From: Ptychodera flava
Lineage: Eukaryota; Hemichordata; Enteropneusta; Ptychoderidae
Reading direction: 5' to 3'
Assembly (NCBI RefSeq): GCF_041260155.1
Contig: NC_091944.1
Location: forward strand, 22,555,877 to 22,619,876
Length of the DNA: 64,000 nucleotides
The notes beneath the pieces are model-generated. The model was given only the letters and a program-made list of their open reading frames with translations. It was not told the DNA's origin and ran no database searches. Below, one piece after another: positions 12,621 to 23,400 of the stretch (positions within the stretch are counted from its first letter, which is position 1; each line of letters starts with the position of its first letter). The position numbers were made by a program, and so were the translations under genes.

Positions 12621-13795
12621 CAGAGCTAATAAAATAAAAATGCACAAGATCAAATACAGAATGTTACTGTTAAACAGCTTTCCCTTGTTTTAATGGCTTC
12701 TTGAGCGGAAAACATACAGTCCTTCCACAGAACAGAAACGACGGCTTGAGCGTCAGTCGAAAGAGAGACCCGTGAAGTGTGATAAACTGACTAAAAATCC
12801 AATCGCAACTCGACTCTACCGTCAATCAGCGTTAATCAAAAACCTTCACGCCACAAAACACGGCAAGTCTGTCAGATATCTTCAGAAATGTTTTTTCTTC
12901 GATGCAAAACGGGTGTAAATCTGAAATAAGGAAAGAAAGACGATTAAAGTTTGCTTCAAGTGGCATACACAGAAACACGTGAAGCCATGTATGCACATTC
13001 CATCGATATGTCACGGGAAGGTTTGACGTCTTTTACGGTTGAAATTCATCAAAATATCCCTACAAATAACTCTTTTTACACTTCATATAATGAAATACTT
13101 TGGATGGTCTACTTTAATTTTTTTAACAACTGAGTGCGCGAAAAGTACGACGATGTCGCACTTGATGTCGTCTAATACAGTACTTGCCCTCGCTAAAAGT
13201 AGCTGGTAAAGACCGCCGCCATCTTGGATTTCGATGTCAATTTTCGGCTCACGTTTCTGTGGTCGCTAGTCAAATTACAGCTTGAACAGAAATATTTTTC
13301 AAATAGAACGAATATTTAGATGTAAGTTTCATTGAAAATTGCCATCAATTTGAGAAAATCGTATGGCCCTACAGTTCGTCCCACAATGAAAAATACTCGA
13401 TCGCAGCTGTGCAGCATTCTCTGTCTGTACGCAAAGGCATACTAATTCGCCGAAATTCCGTCTAAAAAATCACACAGGTCCACATACCTTTGAATAAAAC
13501 TCATTCGTTTGGTTTCCCTTCGTCTCCGAGGTCTGAAAGTGTTAAAATCAGCAACGAGAAAATGGCCTGATGACGGGCCAACGGACGAGATGCAGTGAAC
13601 ATGTCACGTGACAATTCGAAAGGAAAGCTCATTAACATATTCAAATTTGGCACCCAGTTGTCAGACTGCATAAACATAGTTTTGCAGTTATTCATAATAA
13701 AAGGGGTCGTGACAAGCTTGGGGGACACATACCAATAGCATTACCGTGAAACTTATTTTGTTGTGTCTTGTTGAGACCATCCTATACATGTGTGT
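12621..13795. other. Upstream spacer of the decayed gene
   Basis: Contains a YY1-like GCCGCCATCTTGG at about 13215 and nothing coding that can be supported. Confidence 0.3.
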
Positions 13796-14075
13796 ATACC
13801 TTTGTTTGTTTACTTTTTTGTATTTTTGTTATTTATTGAACGTTCTATGATATTTGTTTGTTTATTTATTTATTTGTTTATGTTTGCCTGTATGGTTGTT
13901 TATTATTTGTTATGTATTTTTGCTTGTTTGTATGTTTGTATATTTTTGTTTGTTTATTTATTTGTTTGCTTGCTCATTTGTTTATATGCTTGGGTTTTTG
14001 TTTTTCATGCTCCCTGGGACAAAGCGAATAAACAAACATGCATAGACAAACAAACGAGAAAAACAAACAAAACCG
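13796..14075. repeat. TTTG/TTTA-rich low-complexity stretch
   Basis: Loose TGTTTGTTTATTT units run to about 14000, followed by a complementary AAACAAACA stretch at 14026-14075. The hydrophobic open frame over the T-rich part is an artefact of composition. Confidence 0.75.
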
Positions 14076-14112
14076 TTCTCTGTGCGCCGTGTACCGGAGT
14101 TCAAATCCAAAC

Positions 14113-14810
14113 CGAGTGGGCTGCCAAAGGCGTCTGCATGTTAAGAGTGTCATTGGCTATTGTATAAAGTCAATGTATTGTAGTGGGCCGCCTAAGGTGG
14201 CCCGCCGGTAAAGAGGGTCGATCATGGCCGTTGCACGAAGTAAACCTAATTGGAGTGGCTGCCAAAGGCGTCTGCCCGTTAAGAGTGTCATGGGCTATTG
14301 TAAAAAGTCAATTTATTGTAGTGGGCCGCCTAAGGTGGCCCGCCGGTAAAGAGGGTCGATCATGGCCGTTGCACGAAGTAAACCTAATTGGAGTGGCTGC
14401 CAAAGGCGTCTGCCCGTTAAGAGTGTCATGGGCTATTGTAAAAAGTCAATTTATTGTAGTGGGCCGCCTAAGGTGGCCCGCCGGTAAAGAGGGTCGATCA
14501 TGGCCATTGCACGAAGTAAACCTAATTAGAGTGGGCTGCCAAAGGCATCTGCCCGTTAGGAGTGTCATGGGCTATTGTAAAAAGTCAATTTATTGTAGTG
14601 GGCCGCCGAAGGTGGCCCGCCGGTGAAGAGGGTCGATCATGGCCGTTGCACGAAGTAAACCTAATTGGAGTGGGCTGCCAAAGGCATCTGCCCGTTACGA
14701 GGGTCATGGGTAATACAGAAAGTCTATTTATTGTAGTGGGCCGCCGAAGGCGGCCCGCCGGTAAAGAGGGTCGATCATGGCCATGGCATAAAGTGAACAT
14801 TATTGTAGGT
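14113..14810. repeat. Five-copy 138-139-bp tandem array
   Basis: Units begin GAGTGGGCTGCCAAAGG at about 14113, 14253, 14391, 14529 and 14668. Each contains a GC-rich palindromic patch around GGGCCGCC and GGCCCGCCGG, then GGTCGATCATGGCC. Copies two and three are almost identical. Because 138 is a multiple of three, the array yields a spurious 46-residue peptide repeat. The stretch after it (about 14820-14950) holds C-runs separated by GATGA and ends in AACGGTCCCTTATG. Confidence 0.9.
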
Positions 14811-15249
14811 ATTATGTTTTTGAAAATGTGGTGACCCCCTTTCCTACCAGTGAAAAAGCGATGACCCCCCCTTCGCGGATTCCAAAAGTAGGATGACCCC
14901 CCCCCCTGGATTTTGCCGCCCCCGGCCGTAAAAACTGAACGGTCCCTTATGAACACATATACAACTCCTTATTGGTTCTTTATTGTATATGGAAATAATC
15001 ATACGTAACAAATAAATAAACACGCATAAACAAACAAACAAGGGGCCTGAGCTCCCTTTGCTTGTACACTGAATGACACAGTAGTGAACTCACTTTTGTG
15101 CATATGGCGTATGGCCATTCCATAAAGACTCACCCAAAGCTAGTTTACTGTGGTCACGGTGGAAGTCCGTAGTCGTAGACGATAGTGGGCCTTCCCCTGC
15201 ACTGTCTATTGTAGAATAGGCTGCCTTATTTGGTGATACCTTCGATAGT

Positions 15250-15306
15250 GATTGGATCGAGGGTGTGTGACGTAGCTATCATCCTGGCAACATGAGGGTA
15301 TAAAAG
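15250..15306 (+). promoter_or_regulatory. TATA-box promoter of the candidate small gene
   Basis: TATAAAAG at 15299-15306 sits 37 bp before an ATG in good context (AGAATGG). Upstream are an inverted CCAAT box (ATTGG, about 15250) and a CRE half-like TGACGTAG (about 15268). The spacing fits a start site near 15330 and a very short leader. Confidence 0.5.
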
Positions 15307-15342
15307 AAAAGCGACAACGACGTCGACTTTTGCGCAAGCAGA

Positions 15343-15573
15343 ATGGAAACAACATTGCAGCTCAATACGCAATTCAGAGGTAAGAATAAGTTTCTGTCTT
15401 TTACTTGGTGCACGAATATATGTGTTAGCTGCCGAAGCTTACGTTGTACATTAGCCTAGATTGCTTTTCCCTTCGCTTGCCTCCGTACCTCCGTCTTCAC
15501 TACCGTCTAGTCTAGTAGTGAAGACGGAGGTACGGAGGCAAGCGAAGGGAAAAGCAATCTAGGCTAGTTGTAC

Positions 15574-15617
<44 letters not shown>

Positions 15618-17838
15618 TGGGTGTAAATGCCATAGACCTTCATTTCAGGGTTTGGTGATTGAAGAATAAACGTTTGTGAAGACAAAGAGCAAAAAAATCA
15701 GATAAACAAACACAGAAATAAAAACACGATCGTTAACGGCATTCTTCAATTTATGAGGGCACAAAACGAATGGGTCTCACCGCAGGCGTTCTGTTGTCTG
15801 GGTAGTTTGTAAAAGTGTAGTTTCTGCTACGTTCCGACGTTCCGCTCCTTAGCCTTATCACCGTTGATAACGCTACGGAAGAGAACGTCGGAACGTAGCA
15901 TAAACTACACTTTTAGAAACTACCCACTTAATCGAACGCCTGTGGGTCTCACATAAAATCCAAACGGCGGAAGTTTAACAACGCGCCATATATGGTCACA
16001 AAAGGGAACGGTAATGTAGTGACGTAAATATTGCAATTGAATCATGGGAATAGCTCGATGTATATGGATCCGCCTTCTATTTAGCATAATCCAGCTAAAC
16101 CGAACTGCACAGTTCTTCATTACAAATATCAATGTAACTGTTCAGGCTCAGACTTCTCTGCCAATTCCTATGTAGTTTTCTGTCTCAAATAAAGGTTCTC
16201 GACTTGAGGAACAAGCAGGACCAACAGCAGAGAGTCTGGTGATGAAGTATTTTGTAGGTGATTTTCATTCATGAGAGTATTATTGAGAATACCACAGGGA
16301 ACCTAGAAATATAGTTGTTGTTGGTATTGATGTTTATGTCTATATTAGTCGTGTTGTTGATGTTGACCAACAAAATTCAACGGACATAACTATTGTGTTG
16401 TTGTTTCAAACGTAATGTTGTGGGTCAAATAATGATAGTGTCCTTGTAGTGTTTCTTAGGACACCTACATTACATATGAAACAACAACACAATAGTTATG
16501 TTCGTTGAATTTTATTGGTCAACAACAACAACAACATCTAGATTTCTGGTTTCTCCGTGATAATACCTTCGTCTTCGGCTCGGCTCGGGCATCATCAATA
16601 TTACCTTCATGAGCACCATCCCTTGGGCGCGAAACAATATTTATTACATGCCTCGTATATCGAACGCCTCTGCTCCATAGGATTAAATTGGTAACTCGTC
16701 GATATGGTGGCCCCTACACGCCACAGAACTTTATTACTTTTGAAAATAAACTATAATTTTTTCTTGACAATATCTTTAATATTGATAAGAGATTTTATTT
16801 CTCCACAGCGAACTTTTAATTTTGTACGGAAAACTTTGATCAAAAAATGTTAACTTTTAAAAAATGAACTTAACTTTAATTTAAACAAAATATTTGTTTC
16901 TCAAAAGTATTTTTAACTTTAACTTTAAACAAAATATTTGTTTCTCAAAAGTGTTTATTATTTTTGTAAAACAAAAGCAAAAATTGTTCAAGAGTACCAA
17001 CTCTCCTACACGTTACACAATTTACTACTTTTGAACATAAACTCTTACTTCTAGACAATATATTTAATATTTGTAAGAAATTTTATTTCTCCACAGCAAA
17101 CTTTTAATTCTGTACAAGAAACTTTATTTTTGGGGTAAACTGTTTTCAAAAACTTAAAAAACTTTAACTTTTCAAAAATAACTTTAACTTTAAACAAAAT
17201 ATTTGTTTCTCAAAAGCATTTTTTTATTTTGTTAAACAGAAGTAAACATTGTTCAAGAGTTTAAGATTTTTGCTGAGCGCGAACTGTGTTACTTAAATGG
17301 ATGATATAACCTGATGTCTTTAGAGCAGCAAACTTCAATTCTTTAAAGAAAAGTTTTATTTTCCAAGAGTAAAATTAATTTCTTTGTGGAAAAAAGATTT
17401 TCTCAGCAGTTTCTTTATTTGAATTTATTATTAGGTTTCTTTACTTCTTCATTTCGCTATTTCGTGATTTTGTCGATTATAATTAGCCGTCAAATTCCCC
17501 TGTTAGGCCCTCACTCCCCGTACAGGTGAAAAACACTGTGATAGATGCATTACCACTTTTGCATCACTTAAGCAGCTTTCATTTACACTTTAAATTTGCT
17601 TTGCAGTTGACCGACGAGAGCTACCAGTGCGAAGAACACTCAGAGTGGATTACAGAAATGGACAAATACATGCACATGTAACTTTCAGTCAACTGGATGT
17701 ATCGATTGTGCTGTCCATGGACTTTGTCAGAACACTCCTGAACGTTTTGAATTCACTGTCAATGCGAGCTCTCAGGAGGTTGCTCAGAATAATATGAAAC
17801 ATCAAGTACAACATATTGGCAAGATGGTAGTAGACTAG
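15343..17838 (+). CDS. Candidate two-exon small gene, product unknown
   Basis: Exon 1 (15343-15379) starts METTLQLNTQFR and ends at a strong GTAAGA donor after a single extra base. The canonical acceptor TTTGCTTTGCAG ends at 17606. Joining there gives a 75-residue basic protein ending RRLLRII (stop 17795-17797). A second AG at 17620 would instead open a different frame over the same exon, giving 84 residues with a cysteine cluster (TCTCNFQSTGCIDCAVHGLC) and stop at 17836-17838. That second frame looks more protein-like, but its acceptor is weaker. Neither matches a family I know, and no signal peptide is seen. AATAAA at 18468-18473 could end the transcript. The promoter sits just upstream, and the 2.2-kb intron is full of palindromes. 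Confidence 0.3.
15453..15565. repeat. Perfect hairpin, 51-bp arms
   Basis: Arms 15453-15503 and 15515-15565 are exact inverted copies around an 11-nt spacer. The left arm begins AGCCTAGATTGCTTTTCCC. Exact identity means it is young or kept equal by conversion. Confidence 0.95.
15576..15617. repeat. (GA)n microsatellite with G-run
   Basis: About 16 GA units followed by nine or so G residues, directly after the 51-bp hairpin. Confidence 0.9.
15781..15942. mobile_element. 162-bp foldback MITE, 10-bp target duplication
   Basis: The whole element is an imperfect palindrome: GCAGGCGTTC on the left against GAACGCCTG on the right, then GGGTAGTTT and AAAAGTGTAGTTT blocks, with its centre at CACCGTTGATAA. 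It is flanked on both sides by TGGGTCTCAC (15771-15780 and 15943-15952). Target duplications of 9-10 bp point to a Mutator-like source. Confidence 0.85.
16353..16533. repeat. Imperfect palindrome, 66-bp arms
   Basis: Arms 16353-16418 and 16468-16533 pair with only a few mismatches, through AACTATTGTGTTGTTGTTTC and its inverse. The spacer itself carries a GTGTCC/GGACAC hairpin. No target duplication was identified. Confidence 0.85.
16714..17262. repeat. Direct duplication, ~292-bp unit
   Basis: The block beginning CTACACG with ATTTTATTTCTCCACAGC and AACAAAATATTTGTTTCTC recurs from 17006. The copies have diverged and the AT-rich parts are further shuffled within. Confidence 0.75.
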
Positions 17839-17869
17839 AGACCTTTGTGTTGTTTAAGGACCCCTATCG

Positions 17870-18220
17870 GTGGTATGTACCTTGACGTGGTGATAGGGCA
17901 ACTGGCTACGTATGTGTCACCGTACTCTTCTGTGTCAAGACCTAACAACTGCAGAGGGTCGACCAACAATGAAGATGCGGCAATGGTTACCGGCCAGGCT
18001 AAACATACCAAGCTACAAAAGGCTCACAATACAATACATTCCATTGTGTGAGCACACATCCACACACACACGATATACATGCAGAGCTCCATGGGAAACC
18101 TGGATGTCGACATTTCCACAGATACCACATGCTTACACACACCCACACACACCCACACACACATACACCCTACCTATGGCATGTACCTTGACGTGGTGGT
18201 AGGGCAACTGATATGTCTAA
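17870..18220. repeat. Short direct repeat and CA-rich stretch
   Basis: ATGTACCTTGACGTGGTG followed by AGGGCAACTG occurs at about 17875 and again at about 18180. Between them lie CACACC/CACACA runs (18137-18170). The open frames here are not supported as genes. Confidence 0.6.
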
Positions 18221-18479
18221 AACACAACATGAAGATACCAGTAAAAAGTCCTTGGTCATTCATATCACAGTGTCGAAGGTACAAATGGACACAGAGATCT
18301 TTCCTTAGTGTCAAAAATCTAATAATGTCCAAACACAGGATCTTGACATGTTGTACTCCCTGACATATCAGACCAAAACATGCCAACTGGATAAACTGGT
18401 GTCAAGCAACATATTTTCCAGAAGTCTTTATAATTCCACGATTCACTCACATTGTATTGCAATAGACAATAAAATATAT

Positions 18480-20311
18480 ATCAAATCAGTCACAGTTCCA
18501 TGTATCAGTCATTTTTGAAGTGTGCTACCACATTATGGATTTCCAGCTTGATGCCCATCAGCTGCAACTCTTGTATTAATCTTGTGTTCAAAATAATTAG
18601 TTTGTGTGTATTTAAGGAAGAGTGCACCTTGGGACAGATATTTGGAGTCTCAAACTTTTACAATACGTTTTTAGTCTACTTCTTGTGGGGGCTTATTTTG
18701 GAGCCACTTGTCTTTTCAAAAATCGAAACTTTTCATTCTTTATCGGCTCATCATAGAGTTGTCTGACAGACATTTTAAATTTCAGACATCAGTAAATTTA
18801 AGGTAATTGTTTCCATATTGCCAAACTTTGTGACCCCAGATTTTTATTCTTGATTTGAAAAAGTATGGTTGAAAATTTCTTTAACGGAATGTTTATGCAA
18901 AAGTTTTGATTTTTAACTTCAAGGCACATGCTAGCTTAATGAAGGATGTGCATATGAGTATGATGAGCAACAGACCAGAACTCAAAGTGCAGGTTTGAAT
19001 TAAGATAAATCGTAAAGCAATGTCCTTTACTGGCGGTTCCAATAAAGATATGTGAAGAACGGTGCACATACTGTGTGCTGCTCTACAAGAAAGCTATGAA
19101 TAGGTTCCTCGCTCGGCGATTTAATTTTCTCCGTTTAGACTTCAATGACCGGTGTTGTCATCATCAGACACACAAACCACATCAAAATACTTCAGTTTGG
19201 GCAGGTACAACGTTCAAGACCAACGATAGTATACCATAAGTACAGATTTAGGCAGATGGTAGAGTTTCAATGTACTTTGTAGGATATTCATGCAGACGTC
19301 AGAAGTAACAGCCACACTTCCACACAGGAAATTGCAAGAGTTATCAAAAGCGATATTGTCGCCAGCATTTATTTCAAACTTCCTACCATGCAGGTGGCTG
19401 CATCTTTCACATACTCAGCCGACTCTCTCACAGTCCCTCATTCAGTTCAGCTGTGAACGATCTTCAACCATAAGGTGGTGCGCCCTCAACGGTCTGTCTA
19501 GCAAGTGAACTGCCTGGCAGAACTTGGCCTCGTTGGCTTAACCGCTGAGGGCGCTTGCACGGACTAAGCCATAGCCGGCGAGGGAATCTTAATAATTCCC
19601 CCACTCTGCAATATACGGTGAATCTGTAACATGCGACTCCTTCAGGCAGAGGGGAACATGATCATGTAGTCCAAAATTGCCTTAAATTACCAGCTGTACA
19701 TGATTTCAGCTGTGCTGTTTGACCTGGGGAGTGTAATTGTCATTTCTGAAAACGATGACAACATGGACCAAGCCAATACACTTTTAGTCTGAAATGCTGC
19801 ATTCCTTGTCACTTGCGTAAAGGGGGTTTAGATTTTGTACCCTGGACTTCCATGATTCGTATTATAGCTGTGTAACATCCTAAACCACACAACACTCATA
19901 CATATAGAGGTATATGCATACCACAAAAGCAGCCTATAATATTATGGTACATTACTGAGAGAGAGCATATTGGCAATCTGATTACAGCTTTTTCAATACC
20001 AGCGGTTTTGTGACATCATGCCCTCAGATTATTACTGAGAGCATATCTGATTATCCAGTATTGAGGCCTAAGATATTTTCTATATCTACAAATTCATTGG
20101 CATCACCAAAACTGTAAAATCAATAGTATAGTATGTACCCCCTCCCGGCCTATAATTTGTCCATTATGGGCCGGGAGAGATACACTAATGCTTAAATAGC
20201 ATATTTTAGGCAGTGTAAGATGTGCAGATCAAAATTGAAATCTTAACTGAAAAGCTTTTTGTTCCCTGCACATTAATCTGCAACCAGTACTTTATACATA
20301 GTCTACAAACC

Positions 20312-20312
<1 letters not shown>
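18480..20312. other. Spacer before the RPS8 3' end
   Basis: No gene, RNA or clear repeat is supported. A weak tRNA-like patch (GGCCTCGTTGGCTTAACCGC, about 19527) lacks a convincing B box. Confidence 0.3.

Positions 20313-20344
<32 letters not shown>
20313..20344. repeat. (CA)n microsatellite
   Basis: About 16 CA units, downstream of the RPS8 stop codon. Confidence 0.95.
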
Positions 20345-20345
<1 letters not shown>

Positions 20346-20462
20346 AATCACCTGTATCAACCAGTACAAAAACACCAACACCAACAATACTTGTCAGCGC
20401 ATTTTACTTTTGACTTTGTAATTGTACACTTGACTTTGAAAAAAGTTTGAGAGGCTGGAATC

Positions 20463-23400
20463 TTATTTGCCTTTCTTTGCTTTGATCTTTCTCACATAGA
20501 AGTCCAATTCCTTGCCCTCTAGGATGTAGCCATCGGCCCTGCCGCATTGACCCGGTCTTGATGAGATGCACGCTGTGAAAAAAAGAGAACCGTGTTACTT
20601 TTATTCACTGACTTTCTGCAGTCTACTGCTTTTTATCACAACTGGAAGTTGTGATATAGAGGTGGTTTCAACCGGTGTTTGATGTGGTCCATTTCCGTAA
20701 ACGACAAAAAGTCAAAAACTGCTGAACAGACTGCGTTGATATTTGATACCGATACATAGACTGGTTCCAAAGTTCCAATTCCGAAAAATGGAGCCAAACG
20801 GAGCGCCGGTTAGATAGTTTTGGGAAATTTCTAACCCCCCTTTTTATCTAATTGATTTTAGGGGTCTTTCATATATGTAGTTTTGGAATGTACACCAATC
20901 CTGCAATGTGGACTGTTTTATGAGTTGTTGAACAGAAATGAGGGTTTGATGAATGTTAGAAACATGCAGGATGGCTGATTCGAAGTATAAGAGATTTCTA
21001 TGGTCTTTTGGGCATCAAAAGCATTAAAAAAAACATATTTCATAGTTTAGATTCTCACTTTTGAGATGACCCTAGGCATTTGTTAAGTAAACATCCTTGA
21101 GTCAATATACAGACTTTGACATTCCGGAATTAAGTATCCACAACCTCACATGTTACAGTCTTTCACTACAATGGTATGGCCCAAACCCATTGTTATCAAT
21201 TGGAGAGTGTGGACCTGTCTACAGGAAATTGGGGTGAACAGGTTAGACAATGACGTTACAAGTTGTAGGTTAGTTATCAAGGTAGCACCAGCATAGAGTC
21301 CTGAGCATCTGTCCATGTGTTCTCACAGCAAATTACAGGGAAAGAAATTATTTGAGAAGTTTCTCTCCTTTAAATAGAAGTATATTACAATTTAAACCTG
21401 TCATGGATAGATTGCTCTCTCAAATGATCTGAAACACAGTTATTGCCCATTAGCAACAAATCTATAGCAAGATTTATGTAAAGTTCATGAACTTACACAA
21501 GGTATTAGACAAAAGATGACCATGACTTTGCTACTTTTCAACATTTATTTCAATCAGATTTCCCCAGCTTAGTGTATAATTTTGTAATCTTAATTACTGT
21601 CAACTTAGCTTTACTAACTTATTCATACCTCATTATTCTTACACTACTGTTATACCTTACAACCACAAAATTTCAAGAGATGCATATATGATTGTCACTT
21701 AACAAACAATTTACAAATATGTCTTCTGCTTTTTCTCCATATACATATACATGTCTCTTTTCTCATAAAATGAGCTTAAAATCGCAATGTGAAAAATAGT
21801 CTTTCAGCTATATGTTGCTCATTGACTTCGTGGTCTGTCTAATTCACAGTGAGTGTGGTTGTTGATAAATGCCGATAATACTAGGCGGTCATTATGTCCA
21901 AGCGCCATTGGCGGTATTTTTTAACATAATGACCATAGGTCATTATCACATCTGGAAGTTGTGATATAGGGTTAGCTTCAACCGGTGGTGGACAGTGTCC
22001 ATTTTCCGTAAACGACAAAAAGTCAAAAACCGCTGAACAGACTGCATTGATATTTGGTAGAGATATTCAGACTAATTCCAAGGTTCCGATTCCGAAAAAT
22101 GGAGCCAAACGGAGCAGCAGTTAGACAAAGATCGTTTTATTTTGTAATAAGGACGTGTGATTTCGTAAAACATAGTCTATTAGCCTGGAAATGTGATTTT
22201 TGCGAATATTGCTTACCCCACTGACAAACAGTGTGGTTTGAAAATGGCTGGAATTCGCTACTTCGGGACTTTGTTTTCTGTGTGCATTTACTGACAAACT
22301 CCAAACCCGCAGCACCTACCCATTCAGTATTTCATGTACAGGTGTACCCAGAGATAGAGTAGTTTCACAATGTGCCCGTTGTGATCAAGTGCCATTGGCG
22401 CTATTTTTATTTATGCACAAGTGCCATGCTGCATGAATGAATTATTTTGTTTTCCTTCGCTTGATGGCAAATGTTTTTCATGTCAGAGATCGACACAAAG
22501 AAACAGTATATCACGACATGGTAGTTGAATGTCCACCGCAGTGTTGTTAAGTAATGCCTAGACACTTCATGTACTATTTAAGAAAGAATTATTTCTTGTT
22601 TTCCTTTATAAATATTTTAGTTTACCGTATGTTTGAAGGATAGTACAGTTCACTCTCAAGCTTTGCCAGTGCTTTTCTCAGTAGATGTGGTGAACAGTCA
22701 CTAAGTGTACGACTCAGGCAGTCAGTGTAACTATGACAAGTAGGGTCTTCCCTGGCACTTGCTGTATTGCCAAAACGGCGCAGCTGTGTGCCATAAGAAT
22801 TACTCAAACAAAATTTCATCACTCTGCCTTATTCTTAATCTCAGGGTCTACGCTGCACTGTTACAGAGCAGGGAGTAAAACCCGCCTACGAGACCTGTAC
22901 AGCACATTGATAAACTCATCTCCTTGCAGACGGGACTTTCAAAGCACAGCACTGATGTTGAGGAAAAATATTGAGAAGACCAACCACTTACCATATAAAC
23001 GACCTGTACCGAACTGCTCTGTAAGATTTAGGGCTACCGCAGCCGTCTTCTTCCTCTCATCGTATTTTTTCTGTGTTTTCTTTGACCGCTTTTTGTTAAT
23101 GGCTTCATCTTCTTGTTCACTCTGTTGGGAACATGACGCAAAAAAATGAGACAAAAAGCTGTATTCAAAGTTTTGACCAGTTTCCTGAAATAGAACTCAT
23201 ACAATAACTCAGTTGATCTATGAAAATGTTTTGATATTTGGCAGGTTAAGTTATCAAAACCAAAATTTTATCCTTTCAAATTGGAATGTATTTTTGTTTT
23301 TGTAATGATACACTATGAACTAGTTCTACATTCCAGTTCAGATGTCTATTATGCCATTTGTTCTCAGTGTAAATGGTTTCGATGGCTAGGTCTGATTACA

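Noticed and set aside
13790-14167. Hydrophobic 125-codon open frame resembling a membrane protein
   Set aside because: It is produced by TTTG/TTTA low-complexity DNA.
14183-14626. 147-codon open frame with 46-residue repeats
   Set aside because: It comes from the 138-bp tandem array; there are no splice or start signals and no known domain.
17607-17678. Third frame of the small gene's exon 2 (LTDESYQCEEHSEW...)
   Set aside because: It stops after 24 codons and is out of phase with exon 1.
19523-19600. tRNA-like patch GGCCTCGTTGGCTTAACC
   Set aside because: It lacks a B box, and the cloverleaf does not close by eye.
22733-23149. 138-codon plus-strand open frame
   Set aside because: It is antisense to RPS8 exon 5 and its flanking intron.
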